From contig NZ_JABFOE010000001.1 in the NCBI RefSeq assembly GCF_013116745.1, forward strand, positions 62,001 through 126,000: a DNA stretch of 64,000 nucleotides, given 5' to 3'. Positions 31,293 to 40,633 of this stretch are shown here, piece after piece; the first letter of the stretch is position 1; each line of letters opens with the position of its first letter. The stretch is from Arthrobacter sp. 260. Lineage in GTDB: Bacteria > Actinomycetota > Actinomycetes > Actinomycetales > Micrococcaceae. A model generated the notes under the pieces. It did not search any database, was not told the origin of the DNA, and saw nothing but the letters and a program-made list of their open reading frames with translations. The position numbers were made by a program, and so were the translations under genes.

Positions 31293-31952
31293 ATGCTGAT
31301 CTTGTCCCTCGATACCTCCGCCGCGGCGAGCGCCGCCCTGGTGCGGGACGGCGTCGTGACCGGGAATTTTGCCACCGAGGACACCCGCAGCCACGCGGAA
31401 GTCCTGGCCCCCGCCGTCGCCGGCCTGTTGGCCCGGGAAGGGATCGCCGGAACAGCCCTGGACGCGATTGTCGTGGGGGTCGGCCCCGGCCCCTTCACCG
31501 GACTGCGGGCAGGGCTGGCCACCGCCCGGACCCTCGCCTACGTCTGGGAGGTGCCCCTCCACGGTGTGATGAGCCTCGACTCGATCGCCGAGGACGCCGC
31601 AGCACACCTCGGGTCCGGTGAGTTCCTCGTCGCCACCGACGCCCGCCGGAAGGAGGTCTACTGGGCTCGCTACCGCGCCGACGGCGGCCTCCCGGACCTG
31701 CTGGCCGGCCCCGAAGTGGGAGCGCCGTCGTCGCTGCCGTCCCTCCCCGCCTACGGGAAGGGCGCCGGGCTTTACCCCGAGGAGCTCGCCGGGGTGGACG
31801 GGTTCACCGACGTCCACCCGTCTGCGGCCGCCCTGGGCCGCTCGGCCTACCGCCGGCTCACTGCCGGGCTTGACCTCCTCGACACCTCGCCGCTGTACCT
31901 CAGGGAGTCCGACGCGCGGGTCCCCGGCCCACGGAAGAGAGCCACCGCATGA
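31293..31952 (+). CDS. tsaB: tRNA t6A37 synthesis protein TsaB
   Basis: 219 residues. An ASKHA-fold partner of TsaD. Visible: LILSLDTSAAASAALV, the VVGVGPGPFTGLRAGLATARTLA region that defines the family, and DARRKEVYWARY. It lacks the metal-binding His pair of TsaD, as expected. Overlaps rimI by 4 bases. Confidence 0.93.
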   Translation: MLILSLDTSAAASAALVRDGVVTGNFATEDTRSHAEVLAPAVAGLLAREGIAGTALDAIVVGVGPGPFTGLRAGLATARTLAYVWEVPLHGVMSLDSIAEDAAAHLGSGEFLVATDARRKEVYWARYRADGGLPDLLAGPEVGAPSSLPSLPAYGKGAGLYPEELAGVDGFTDVHPSAAALGRSAYRRLTAGLDLLDTSPLYLRESDARVPGPRKRATA

Positions 31953-32392
31953 CCTTTTCACTGCGCGACCTGCTACTGGAGGATGTGCCGGCCGTCGCCC
32001 AGCTGGAACTGGAGCTGTTCCCCGTGGACGCTTGGCCGCTGGAAATGTTCCTCGACGAGGTTTCCCAGACCCACACCCGCCGCTACCTCGTGGCCGAGGT
32101 TGACGGCCGCATGGTCGGCTACGCCGGAGTGATGGTCGTGGCGACAACTGCAGACATCCAGACAATTGGTGTGCTCCCCGAGTGCGAGGGCCGGGGCATC
32201 GGCAGCGCCATGCTGACCGAACTGCTCGCCGAGGCGCGCCGGCGGGGCGCCGCCGAGGTCCTGCTGGAGGTGCGGGCCGACAACCCGCGCGCCCAGGACC
32301 TGTACCTGCGCAACGGGTTTGAGCATATCCACACCCGCCGGAAGTACTATCGAGACGGCGTCGACGCCTGGGTAATGAGGCTGATCCTGTGA
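31949..32392 (+). CDS. rimI: Ribosomal-protein-alanine N-acetyltransferase RimI
   Basis: 147 residues. A GNAT enzyme: [25 protein letters not shown] at the start, [24 protein letters not shown] (acetyl-CoA loop), and [30 protein letters not shown], which is the RimI hallmark. It acetylates protein N-termini, typically S18. Overlaps tsaB and tsaD by 4 bases each. Confidence 0.93.
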   Translation: MTFSLRDLLLEDVPAVAQLELELFPVDAWPLEMFLDEVSQTHTRRYLVAEVDGRMVGYAGVMVVATTADIQTIGVLPECEGRGIGSAMLTELLAEARRRGAAEVLLEVRADNPRAQDLYLRNGFEHIHTRRKYYRDGVDAWVMRLIL

Positions 32393-33465
32393 ACCGTGAC
32401 AATCCGCTGGTCCTGGGGATCGAGTCCTCCTGCGACGAGACTGGTGTCGGAATCGTCCGCGGCACGCAGCTGCTCGCCAACACTGTGTCCTCCTCGATGG
32501 ACGAGCACGTCAGGTTCGGGGGAGTGATCCCTGAGATCGCCTCCCGGGCGCACCTCGACGCCTTCGTGCCCACCCTGCGGCAGGCGCTCGCCGAGGCTTC
32601 AGTCACCCTCGCGGACGTCGACGCGATTGCCGTGACCTCCGGTCCGGGGCTGTCCGGTGCGCTGATGGTGGGCGTCTCCGCTGCCAAGGCGCTGGCCCTG
32701 GCCACCGGGAAGCCCCTCTATGCGGTCAACCACCTGGTTGCGCACGTGGGGGTGGGGGTGCTGGACGCGGCCTTCCCGGAGGGACTGCCACCGAACCTCG
32801 GCGCGCTGCTGGTGTCGGGTGGCCACACGGAAATTCTGCGGGTCAACAGCCTTACCTCCGACGTCGAGCTGCTGGGCTGTACCATCGATGACGCCGCAGG
32901 GGAGGCGTACGACAAGGTGGCGCGCATCCTCGGTCTCGGTTACCCGGGCGGTCCGGCGATCGACCGCCTCGCGGCCGAGGGAGATCCCAAGGCGATCCGC
33001 TTCCCCCGCGGCCTCACCCAACCCAAGTACCTGGGCACGGCGGAGCAGCCCGGCCCACACCGGTATGACTTCTCGTTCAGCGGACTGAAGACCGCCGTCG
33101 CCCGCTGCGTCGAGCAGTACGAGGCTGACGGTGTTAAGCCCCCCGTTGCCGATATCGCGGCCTCCTTCCAGGAGGCGGTGGTGGACGTGATCACCTCCAA
33201 GGCGGTGCTGGCATGCCGCGAGCACGGGATCACCAGCCTGCTGCTCGGGGGTGGGGTGGCCGCCAACTCACGGCTGAGGACCCTGACCGGTCAGCGGTGC
33301 GCCGCAGCCGGGATCACGCTCACCGTTCCGCCGCTGTCCCTCTGCACCGACAACGGCGCCATGGTGGCCGCCCTGGGTGCGCAGATAGTGATGGACGGTG
33401 GGGAGCCTACCGGGATCGGGTTCGCCACCGACTCTTCCCTCCCGGTGACCAGCGTCTACGCCTGA
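32389..33465 (+). CDS. tsaD: tRNA N6-adenosine threonylcarbamoyltransferase TsaD
   Basis: 358 residues. It transfers threonylcarbamoyl to A37 of tRNA. Signatures: [30 protein letters not shown], the metal-binding [10 protein letters not shown] (H-x3-H), [33 protein letters not shown] and [14 protein letters not shown]. The GTG start overlaps rimI by 4 bases. Converges on the GCS2-type ligase. Confidence 0.97.
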   Translation: MNRDNPLVLGIESSCDETGVGIVRGTQLLANTVSSSMDEHVRFGGVIPEIASRAHLDAFVPTLRQALAEASVTLADVDAIAVTSGPGLSGALMVGVSAAKALALATGKPLYAVNHLVAHVGVGVLDAAFPEGLPPNLGALLVSGGHTEILRVNSLTSDVELLGCTIDDAAGEAYDKVARILGLGYPGGPAIDRLAAEGDPKAIRFPRGLTQPKYLGTAEQPGPHRYDFSFSGLKTAVARCVEQYEADGVKPPVADIAASFQEAVVDVITSKAVLACREHGITSLLLGGGVAANSRLRTLTGQRCAAAGITLTVPPLSLCTDNGAMVAALGAQIVMDGGEPTGIGFATDSSLPVTSVYA

Positions 33466-33496
33466 CCGGATTTCTGACCGGGCGGGGTGGGGAGAG

Positions 33497-34636
33497 CTAC
33501 TCGCGGAGCTGCGCCACCATATCGAGGACGACGGCGCTCAGGTCGCCGTCGTGCTCGGCGGCAATCCGGCGCTGCCGCTGATAGCCGGCGCCGCGGGTGA
33601 GGATTTTCTCCACGTCACCGAGCTCCTCGACGCAGCCCAGCTTCTTCGCCACCGGCTGCAGCCGGTCCAGCACCTCGACCAGGTGATCCGTGACGAGCTG
33701 CTCGTTGCCTTGCGCATCGAGGATGATGATGGCTTCCATCCCATAGCGGGCGGCACGCCACTTGTTTTCCTGCACGTGCCACGGCGGCATGGTGGGAATG
33801 GTCCCGCCGTTGTCGAGGGTGGTGGAGAATTCGTCGACGAGGCACTGGGTCAGCGCCGCGATCGCCCCCACATCCTGGAGGGTCGACAGGCCGTCGCACA
33901 CCCGCATCTCGATGGTCCCCAGGTTGGCGACGGGGCGGATATCCCAGCGGATCTCGTTCACGGCATCGATCACACCGGTGGTGAACATGTCCTGCACGTA
34001 GGACTCGTACTCCGCCCAGGAGGGGAACTGGAAGGGAAGCCCGGCGGTGGGCAACTGCTGGAACATCAGGGAGCGCTGCGAGGCGTAGCCCGTGTCGTCG
34101 CCACCCCAGAACGGCGACGACGCCGACAGCGCCTGAAAATGCGGCACATAGTTGACGAGCCCGTCGAGCACCGGCATGGCCTTGTCCCGGCGGTCCAGTC
34201 CCACGTGGACATGCACGCCGTAGATGACCATCTGCTGGCCCCACCACTGGGTGCGGTCGATGAGTTTGAAGTAGCGTTCCTTGTCGGTGACCGGCTGCGA
34301 CCTGGGCACGCTGAACGGGTGCGACCCGGCCGAGAACAGTTCCACGCCCATCGGGTCGGTCACCTCTCGGACCGCGGCCAGTGAGCGGGACAGGTCCGCC
34401 TTGGCATCGGCGACCGTGTGGCAGATCCCGGTGACCAGCTCCACCGTGTTCAGGAGCAACTCCTGCTTGATGTGCGGGTGCTCCTCATCCTCCTGGAGTT
34501 CCGGATGGTTGGCCGCCACACCCCTCAACACCTGGTTGGCCACCGACACCAGATCACCTTTGTAGCGGTCCACCAGGGCCAGCTCCCATTCCACTCCGAG
34601 GGTGGACTGTGCTGACTGCGCGAATTCGATCTTCAT
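33497..34636 (-). CDS. Carboxylate-amine ligase of the GCS2 (YbdK) family
   Basis: 379 residues. It begins KIEFAQSAQSTLGVEWELALVD, the glutamate-binding start of the family, and has YGVHVHVGLDRRDKAMPV, ALSASSPFWGGDDTGYASQRS, EIRWDIRPVANLGTIEMRVCDGLSTLQD and a C-terminal ENKWRAARYGMEA. These match glutamate-cysteine ligase family 2. Members have weak or unknown ligase activity, so glutathione or mycothiol roles should not be assumed. ATG with AGGAG nine bases upstream. Confidence 0.88.
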   Translation of the reverse strand: MKIEFAQSAQSTLGVEWELALVDRYKGDLVSVANQVLRGVAANHPELQEDEEHPHIKQELLLNTVELVTGICHTVADAKADLSRSLAAVREVTDPMGVELFSAGSHPFSVPRSQPVTDKERYFKLIDRTQWWGQQMVIYGVHVHVGLDRRDKAMPVLDGLVNYVPHFQALSASSPFWGGDDTGYASQRSLMFQQLPTAGLPFQFPSWAEYESYVQDMFTTGVIDAVNEIRWDIRPVANLGTIEMRVCDGLSTLQDVGAIAALTQCLVDEFSTTLDNGGTIPTMPPWHVQENKWRAARYGMEAIIILDAQGNEQLVTDHLVEVLDRLQPVAKKLGCVEELGDVEKILTRGAGYQRQRRIAAEHDGDLSAVVLDMVAQLRE

Positions 34637-34732
34637 CTAGGTGGCTCCTGACCGGTACCGGACTGTAAGGGGAAATGTGCCTCGGTAGCGCGGCATCCGC
34701 GGAAGAGAACTGTCCCAATATTAGTGCAGGAG

Positions 34733-34745
34733 TAGCATCGATAGG
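34733..34745 (+). promoter_or_regulatory. Possible leaderless -10 box of the GH3 gene
   Basis: TAGCAT (34733-34738) lies seven bases before the GTG at 34746. AGGAG at 34728-34732 is 13 bases away, too far to be a normal ribosome-binding site. Confidence 0.4.
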
Positions 34746-36455
34746 GTGAAAAGCGCAGCCCACCGGGCGAACACTGGGGATCGGTCACACCGTCGGGGCT
34801 CACGCCAGGCGGGATTGGCGGTCCTGACCGTCCTGTTCCTGTCGGCGTGCACCCCCGGTGGGGGCAGCCCCATTGCCCCCTCCGCGACAGCGCCGACGTC
34901 GTCGGGCCCGTCAGCTTCCGCAACCGTTACCCCCGGGTCCACCGCGACCGCCGGTACCCGGCTGCCCTGGGGTCCCAGTACCAAGAATTACGACGACGCC
35001 GCCGCGGCAGTCGCTGGCATGACCACCGAGGAGCTGGCCGGCCAGGTGATGGTCGGCTTCTATGCTGGCACCGACCCCGCAGGACAGGAGCAGGCGATCC
35101 GCGACCTTCACCTCGCGGGCAGCATTGTGATGGGCGACAACGTGCCGCTCACCGCCGACGGCGCGGTCGACCCGGTGGCCATGACCGCAGTGACCCGCGG
35201 TTTCACCGAGGCGGTGGCCGCGGATGGCAGGACCTGGCCAGCTGTGGTGTCGGTTGACCAGGAAGGCGGTCAGGTTGCACGGCTGGGTTCCCCGCTCACG
35301 TCCTGGCCCACCCCGATGACCTACGGCGCGGCAAATGACCCAGCCCTGCTGGAAACCTCAATGGCCGCAATGAACTCGGAGCTGGCCGGTCTCGGCTTCA
35401 CCATGAACCACGCCCCGTCAGTGGATGTCACCACCGGCCCCGACGACCCCACCATCGGGGCGCGGGCCTACTCGGATGACCCGGAGCTGGTGGGCGAGCT
35501 GGGTCCCGCGGCCGTGACCGGGATGCTCGCAGCGGGAGTCCTGCCCAGCGTCAAGCATTTCCCCGGGCACGGCTCGGTCCCCGCCGACTCGCACCTGGAG
35601 CTGCCGGTGCAGACCGCTTCGCTGGCGCAGCTCGAGGACCGCGACTGGGCACCGTTCAGGGCTGCAGCCGACGCCGGGGTGCCGGTGATGATGATGGGCC
35701 ACATCGCGGTGGAAGCCCTCGACCCCGGGGTGCCGTCCTCCGTGTCGGCCCCGAACTATGATGCGCTGCGCGATCTGGGCTTCGACGGGGTGGTGGTCAC
35801 CGACGCCCTTAACATGGCAGCGGTGGAGCAGCTCTACCCGGGTGGCGAGGCCGCAGCACAGGCCCTGGCGGCCGGCGCCGACCTGCTCCTGATGCCCACG
35901 GACGCCTATGCGGCCCACGCGGGGATTGTTGCAGCGATCCAGGATGGAACCCTCCCCGGCGAACGGCTGACCGAAGCCGCCACCCGGGTGGTCACCCTGA
36001 TGATGTGGCAGGCCGAACTGGCCGCCGATGCCGAGACAGCCGCGCCCGGGGACCATGGACCGGCCAGCGAAAACGCATCCGCTGCTGGCATCACCGTCCT
36101 CAGCGGAGCGTGTGAGGGGGATCTGCTGAACGGGACGGCGTCAATCGTTGGGGGCACCGCTGCCGACGTCGAACGCTTCACCGCGGCAGCTGCCGAGCGC
36201 GGGGTCACCGTAGGAGCCGGCGGTACCTCAGTCGCCCTCGTGGGGGCGGATGGTGCGGGCGCCACGGCGGACATTGCCGTGGGACTGGATGCGCCGTGGG
36301 CCCTGGATACGGTGGACGCTCCAGTGGAGATCGCCGCGTATGGAAACTCGCCAGGCGCCTTCGCCGCGGTACTGGATGTGCTCACTGGCGCGGCATCCGC
36401 TCCCGGGCGACTGCCTGTAGCAACGATGGGGTACGACGCCGGAACGGGCTGCTGA
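34746..36455 (+). CDS. GH3 lipoprotein, probable beta-N-acetylhexosaminidase (NagZ-like)
   Basis: 569 residues. A lipoprotein signal ends in FLSAC (Cys 35), then a Ser/Thr/Ala linker to about 80. The GH3 barrel (about 80-420) has VSVDQEGGQVARL, KHFPGHGSVPADSHLELP (the NagZ Asp/His dyad) and GVVVTDALNM (nucleophile Asp). A C-terminal domain (about 440-569) follows. It likely cleaves GlcNAc from peptidoglycan or chitin fragments at the cell surface. A hairpin follows the stop. Confidence 0.88.
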   Translation: MKSAAHRANTGDRSHRRGSRQAGLAVLTVLFLSACTPGGGSPIAPSATAPTSSGPSASATVTPGSTATAGTRLPWGPSTKNYDDAAAAVAGMTTEELAGQVMVGFYAGTDPAGQEQAIRDLHLAGSIVMGDNVPLTADGAVDPVAMTAVTRGFTEAVAADGRTWPAVVSVDQEGGQVARLGSPLTSWPTPMTYGAANDPALLETSMAAMNSELAGLGFTMNHAPSVDVTTGPDDPTIGARAYSDDPELVGELGPAAVTGMLAAGVLPSVKHFPGHGSVPADSHLELPVQTASLAQLEDRDWAPFRAAADAGVPVMMMGHIAVEALDPGVPSSVSAPNYDALRDLGFDGVVVTDALNMAAVEQLYPGGEAAAQALAAGADLLLMPTDAYAAHAGIVAAIQDGTLPGERLTEAATRVVTLMMWQAELAADAETAAPGDHGPASENASAAGITVLSGACEGDLLNGTASIVGGTAADVERFTAAAAERGVTVGAGGTSVALVGADGAGATADIAVGLDAPWALDTVDAPVEIAAYGNSPGAFAAVLDVLTGAASAPGRLPVATMGYDAGTGC

Positions 36456-36457
36456 GC

Positions 36458-36480
36458 CGCTCGCCGGAAACCGGCGAGCG
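36458..36480 (+). terminator. Hairpin after the GH3 gene
   Basis: Perfect 10-base stem (36458-36467 with 36471-36480), loop AAA, no T-run. Confidence 0.6.
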
Positions 36481-36492
36481 TACCCTTGGATC
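36481..36492 (+). promoter_or_regulatory. Possible leaderless -10 box of the alpha/beta hydrolase
   Basis: TACCCT (36481-36486) lies six bases before the ATG at 36493, directly after the hairpin. Confidence 0.35.
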
Positions 36493-37290
36493 ATGCCAAC
36501 CGATGCGCCGCCACCCGCGCGGAGAACGAAGCGGCGGCGACTCCGGCGGGTACTGACCGTGCTCGTCCTGGTGTTCCTGGCCGTGGTAGTTGCCGCAGCG
36601 GCGGTGGTGCTCACGCCGTCGCCGGCCGAGGAGACCACTGAGGAAGCGGTCCGGGCGGACCCGGCGGTCCAGGTGCTCGATCGGGACGGGTACCTTGCCG
36701 TGCTGCCGGCCGGAACAACACCGGAGACCGGGATCATTTTCTACCCGGGCGCACGGGCCACTCCCGAGGGGTACCTGGCGTCGTGGGCCCCGATCGTCGA
36801 GGCGACGGGAGTCGCTGTCTACCTGGCCGAGATGCCGTTCGGGTTCGCCTCGCTGCGCGACGACGCCGCAGCGGGGATCGTTGCCGCCGAACCGGACGTG
36901 ACCTCATGGTGGATTGGCGGTCACTCCCTGGGCGGGATTACTGCGGCACACTACTTCGACACCCACCCGGAATTTGAAGGGCTGCTGCTCTGGGCCGCGT
37001 TTCCCGACGACGAGGTGGTCCTCACCGGCGCCGCCGGCCGTGAGGTACTGGCGGTCACGGGCAGTAGGGACGGCATCGTTCCCACCCAGGTGGTCAAGGA
37101 GCGACTCGCCGACGCCGGGATCAGCGCCGACGTCGTCGAAATCGAGGGCATGGAACACAGCCAGTTCGGTGCCTACCGGTCCATCTTCGGTGATGGGGAC
37201 CCGACCATTTCCGACGAGGCGGCACGCCTGGCTCTCGCTCAGGTCACGACCGATTTCCTGCAAGCCACGGGCCAACACCCTGCGGGTTAA
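36493..37290 (+). CDS. Membrane-anchored alpha/beta hydrolase
   Basis: 265 residues. A basic N-terminus (RRTKRRRLRR) and one membrane segment (about 18-40) anchor an extracytoplasmic domain. The nucleophile elbow is GGHSLGGI (Ser about 142), with a later Asp in SRDGIVP and His in GMEHSQFG completing a plausible triad; the fold matches dienelactone hydrolase/YdeN-like alpha/beta hydrolases. The substrate is unknown. Convergent with the sugar ABC operon. Confidence 0.85.
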   Translation: MPTDAPPPARRTKRRRLRRVLTVLVLVFLAVVVAAAAVVLTPSPAEETTEEAVRADPAVQVLDRDGYLAVLPAGTTPETGIIFYPGARATPEGYLASWAPIVEATGVAVYLAEMPFGFASLRDDAAAGIVAAEPDVTSWWIGGHSLGGITAAHYFDTHPEFEGLLLWAAFPDDEVVLTGAAGREVLAVTGSRDGIVPTQVVKERLADAGISADVVEIEGMEHSQFGAYRSIFGDGDPTISDEAARLALAQVTTDFLQATGQHPAG

Positions 37291-37294
37291 CGGC

Positions 37295-37340
37295 GACGAG
37301 ACCTGGAGCGGGCATCGATCATGCCTCTCCAGGTCTCGTC
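37295..37340. terminator. Bidirectional terminator between hydrolase and sugar-binding protein
   Basis: A perfect 14-base outer stem (37295-37308 with 37327-37340) encloses a GGCAT/ATGCC inner stem (37311-37325). It is symmetric and lies between two convergent genes. Confidence 0.8.
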
Positions 37341-37362
37341 CTTAGCGGTTAGCTGACCCGTG

Positions 37363-38694
37363 TCACTCGTTGACAGGGATTGACTGGGCCTTCAAGGCGT
37401 CGATGGTTTGCTGCTGTCCTTCAGCGAGCGCATCCATCAGCGTGCCGGACCCGCCGATTGCTGCACCAAAACCGTCAGAGACGTCGGTGTAGGTCTGCGT
37501 CATGGTTGGTCCCCAGGTGAAGTCGGGATCCACATTGGCCGACGCTTCAGCGAAGACATCGTAGATTTCCTGCCCACCGTAGAACTCCACTCCACCGGCA
37601 AAGGCGTCGAGATCGGCTGCCGACTTCGCTGCCGGGTACAGCCCGCCGAGTTCGTTGGCCAGCGCGAGGGCCTCAGGGTCAGTGTTGAGCCACAGGGCGA
37701 ACTGTGCGGCCTCGGCGGGGTGCTCAGAGCCCTTCAGCACTGCGGTGGAGGATCCACCCCAGTTACCGGCCTCCTGGGAGTCAGCTTCCCACTGGGGCAT
37801 TGGAGCGACAGCCCACTGGCCGGCGGTGTCGGGTGCGCCGTCGGAGAGTGTTGTGGCCCCCCACACTGCAGAGACCCAGGTCCACTGCTGGCCCTCATTG
37901 AAGGACGCGTTCCACTCATCGGAGAAGGACGGCAGGGTGGAGACCAGGTCCTCGGACAGCAGGTCCTGCCAGTAGGTGGCGACCTCTTCGGACTCGGGGC
38001 CGGTCAGGTTGACGTCCCAGCTCTCGCCGTCGTTGGCGAACCACTGGCCACCGTTCTGCCAGACCATTCCCGCGAACCAGTTGACGTCGGTCTTGGGGAA
38101 GTTGGTGATGTAGGCGCCCTCGGCCTTGATCTGCTCGGCGGCGGCAGCGTACTCCTCCCAGGTGGTGGGGACCTCGATGCCTGCTTCCTCGAAGAGGTCG
38201 GCGCGGTAGTACATCGCCATGGGGCCGCTGTCCTGCGGGATGGCATAGACGGAGCCTTCTTCGCCGAAGGTCACCTGGCCCCACGTCCAGTCAACAAACT
38301 GGTCCGCTGACCCTGCGACGTCCCCGCACTCAGCGATGTTCTCCAGGCCGTCCTGGACACGGAAGTTGGGCAGTGCGTCGTATTCGATCTGGCCCAGGTC
38401 GGGGGCGTTGCCCGCCTGGATCTGGTTGAAGAAGTTCTGGTACGTGCCGGAGTTGCCGTTGGGGCCGGTCTGGACAGTGACCTGTATATCCGGGTTCTCC
38501 TCGTTCCACAGCTCGACGACCTGGTCCATTCCCGGAACCCAGGTGGTGAAGGTGAGCTCGACCGGGCCGTCGGAGGCCTCGCAGGCTGCTGCCTCGGCTC
38601 CGGCGTCGGTACTGTCCCCGCCGGCTGAACAGCCGGTGAGAGCCAGCGCAGAGATGGCAAAGGCCGCGGTGACTTTTCCGTAATGCGCGCGCAT
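37363..38694 (-). CDS. Sugar ABC transporter substrate-binding lipoprotein
   Basis: 443 residues from the ATG at 38694, which has AGGAAA just upstream. A longer in-frame start exists (to 39195) but that part is antisense to the permease gene and not protein-like. The lipobox ALTGC places the lipidated Cys at 22. The mature part is a family 1 solute-binding protein (VELTFTTWVPGMDQVVELWNEENPDI, NAPDLGQIEYD, YAIPQDSGPMAMYYR, KGSEHPAEAAQFALWLN). As last gene of the GH42 operon it likely binds beta-galactosides. Confidence 0.93.
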   Translation of the reverse strand: MRAHYGKVTAAFAISALALTGCSAGGDSTDAGAEAAACEASDGPVELTFTTWVPGMDQVVELWNEENPDIQVTVQTGPNGNSGTYQNFFNQIQAGNAPDLGQIEYDALPNFRVQDGLENIAECGDVAGSADQFVDWTWGQVTFGEEGSVYAIPQDSGPMAMYYRADLFEEAGIEVPTTWEEYAAAAEQIKAEGAYITNFPKTDVNWFAGMVWQNGGQWFANDGESWDVNLTGPESEEVATYWQDLLSEDLVSTLPSFSDEWNASFNEGQQWTWVSAVWGATTLSDGAPDTAGQWAVAPMPQWEADSQEAGNWGGSSTAVLKGSEHPAEAAQFALWLNTDPEALALANELGGLYPAAKSAADLDAFAGGVEFYGGQEIYDVFAEASANVDPDFTWGPTMTQTYTDVSDGFGAAIGGSGTLMDALAEGQQQTIDALKAQSIPVNE

Positions 38695-38719
38695 TGTCTT
38701 TCCTATCGGTGGTAGTGCA

Positions 38720-38743
38720 GTGCGGAAGCGGACGCTCCCGCAC
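38720..38743 (-). terminator. Hairpin between permease and binding-protein genes
   Basis: A 10-base stem with one mismatch (38720-38729 with 38734-38743) and a 4-base loop lies in the 80-base gap upstream of the binding-protein gene. It may be a processing or stability element; it is not a clear terminator. Confidence 0.35.
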
Positions 38744-38774
38744 CAGTAGTGCTGGTCATATGAATCTGTGGGTG

Positions 38775-39707
38775 TTACTTCACGCCGCCCGCGCCGAGTC
38801 CGCTGCTCCAGAAACGCTGGAGCGCGAGGAACGCGATAATCAGCGGCACGATTGAGACGAGCGCTCCAACGATCACCAGGATGCGGAGTTCGGGGATCTG
38901 GCTGATCTGGCTGTTCCAGGCGTACAGGCCCAGGGTCACGGGGAAGAGTGCCTGATCGCGAAGCATGATGAGTGGCAGGAAGAAGTTGTTCCAGATCGCG
39001 ACGAACTGGAACAGGAAGATCGTCACCAGTGCCGGTGCCATCAGGCGGGTCGACACGGTGAAGAAGGTACGGATCTCTCCCGAACCGTCGAGCCTCGCGG
39101 CTTCGAGCAGTTCGCCGGGGACGCTGGCCGCCGCGTAGATCCGCGCCAGGTAGACCCCGAACGGGCTCACCAGGCTGGGCAGAAACACCGCCCACATGGT
39201 GTTGGTCAGGTTAGCCTGGCTGAAGATCAGGAACAGTGGCAGGGCCAGGGCGGTGGCGGGGACGAGGACACCGCTGAGCACGATGTTGAAGATCGCTTCG
39301 CGCCCCTTGAACTCGTACTTGGCGAGGGCATACCCGCACATGGCGGCAACGATCGTGCCGATCAGTGCACCGACACCGGCGTAGATCGCCGAGTTGATGA
39401 GCCATCGCCCGAAGAGCCCGTCCCCGTAGGTGAACAGCCGCGCCAGGTTGTCGAAGAACGTCCCGAAGGAGTTGGCGGTGAACCACAGGGGAACGGTCGA
39501 GGTGATCTCGCTGCCCGTTTTCGTCGACGTCGTGAGCAGCCACCAGATGGGTGTCAGGAAGTACAGGGTGAAGACACCCATGACCAGCATTGCGGCGCTG
39601 CGGGACATGATGCTCTGGCGTGGCCCGCGCCCGTGGTCCACGGCCCCGTCCGGTTCGGTGGGGCCTGCTCCGCGTGGGCGCCGGGGGGCGGTGGTGGAGG
39701 AAGACAT
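38775..39707 (-). CDS. Sugar ABC transporter permease (MalG type)
   Basis: 310 residues from the ATG at 39707 (GTG at 39710 is an equally placed alternative). A Pro/Arg-rich N-terminus is followed by six membrane segments and the EAA loop EAARLDGSGEIRTFFTVSTRLMAPAL that contacts the ATPase. It overlaps the upstream permease stop by one base (TGATG). No ATPase gene is in this cluster; a shared MsiK-type ATPase elsewhere is usual in actinobacteria, which is inference here. Confidence 0.92.
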   Translation of the reverse strand: MSSSTTAPRRPRGAGPTEPDGAVDHGRGPRQSIMSRSAAMLVMGVFTLYFLTPIWWLLTTSTKTGSEITSTVPLWFTANSFGTFFDNLARLFTYGDGLFGRWLINSAIYAGVGALIGTIVAAMCGYALAKYEFKGREAIFNIVLSGVLVPATALALPLFLIFSQANLTNTMWAVFLPSLVSPFGVYLARIYAAASVPGELLEAARLDGSGEIRTFFTVSTRLMAPALVTIFLFQFVAIWNNFFLPLIMLRDQALFPVTLGLYAWNSQISQIPELRILVIVGALVSIVPLIIAFLALQRFWSSGLGAGGVK

Positions 39708-40633
39708 CACTGGGTAACCTTCCGCTGGGTCGACTTCAGGAAGACGAAGGAGAGGATGAACGTGGCGAGTGCCAGGACCACCGAGAACGCCGCCGCGAGG
39801 TTATAGTTCGGGACCGAAGCGGTGGTGTAGACGGCGAGGTTGGGGGTGAAGGTGCTGTTGATCGCCGAGCTGAAGCTGCGGAGGGTCTGCGGTTCGGCGA
39901 GCAACTGCAGGGTGCCGATGATTGAGAAGACGGCGGTGAGGATGATGGCCGGGACCACGAGGGGAATCTTGATGCGCCAGGCGATCTGGACGTTGTTTGC
40001 GCCGTCGAGCCGGGCTGCCTCATAGATTTCTGTCGGGATGGCAAGAAGTGAGGCGTAGATGATGAGCATGTTGTACCCGACATAGACCCAGGTGACGATA
40101 TTGGCGATCGCCCACAGAACGAGTTCGGCCGAGAGGAAGTCCACGTTCGACGTCACAGCGCCGAAGGGGGACAGCGACGGTGAGTACAGGAACCCCCACA
40201 TGATCGCGGCGATGACCCCGGGCACGGCGTAGGGTGCGAAGAACGCCAGCCGGAAGAACTTCTTCCCCTTCAGCAGTGGCGAATCCAGGAGCAGCGCAAA
40301 CAGGAGGGCGAGACCGAGCATGATCGGCACCTGGACCGCGCCGAAAAGCAGGACCCGGCCCACTGAGGTCCAGAATGCGCTGTCCTGGAAAACCTGCTCG
40401 TACTGCACCAGGCCGCCGAAGACCTGGCGGGGGGCGCCGAACGTCCCCTCACGCTCGACGGTGAGCAGTGACTGCACGATCGCGTAGACGATCGGGATGG
40501 CGTAAAAGGCGAGGAAGAGGACCGCGAACGGCGCGATGAACAGGGCCACGGCGCGGCGCTGCGCTCCGGCCGAACGGTTCTTCCTCGCGACCGGGGGCGC
40601 CTTCGGAGCGTCGGCCGTGCTAGGGACTGTCAT
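39707..40633 (-). CDS. Sugar ABC transporter permease (MalF type)
   Basis: 308 residues from the ATG at 40633, preceded by AAAGGA eight bases upstream; a longer frame to 40711 lies inside the beta-galactosidase gene and is rejected. Six membrane segments are seen, starting ALFIAPFAVLFLAFYAIPIVYAI, with the EAA loop EAARLDGANNVQIAWRIKIPLVVPAI. It overlaps the GH42 gene end by 14 bases and the next permease start by 1-4 bases. Confidence 0.93.
   Translation of the reverse strand: MTVPSTADAPKAPPVARKNRSAGAQRRAVALFIAPFAVLFLAFYAIPIVYAIVQSLLTVEREGTFGAPRQVFGGLVQYEQVFQDSAFWTSVGRVLLFGAVQVPIMLGLALLFALLLDSPLLKGKKFFRLAFFAPYAVPGVIAAIMWGFLYSPSLSPFGAVTSNVDFLSAELVLWAIANIVTWVYVGYNMLIIYASLLAIPTEIYEAARLDGANNVQIAWRIKIPLVVPAIILTAVFSIIGTLQLLAEPQTLRSFSSAINSTFTPNLAVYTTASVPNYNLAAAFSVVLALATFILSFVFLKSTQRKVTQ

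Noticed and set aside
31026-32705. 559-residue open frame on the minus strand
   Set aside because: It lies antisense to tsaE, tsaB, rimI and tsaD, which all have full family motifs. It is Gly/Arg/Pro-rich without domains, a by-product of high GC.
38695-39195. N-terminal extension of the sugar-binding protein frame
   Set aside because: Antisense to the permease, not protein-like, and upstream of a good signal peptide with its own ribosome-binding site.
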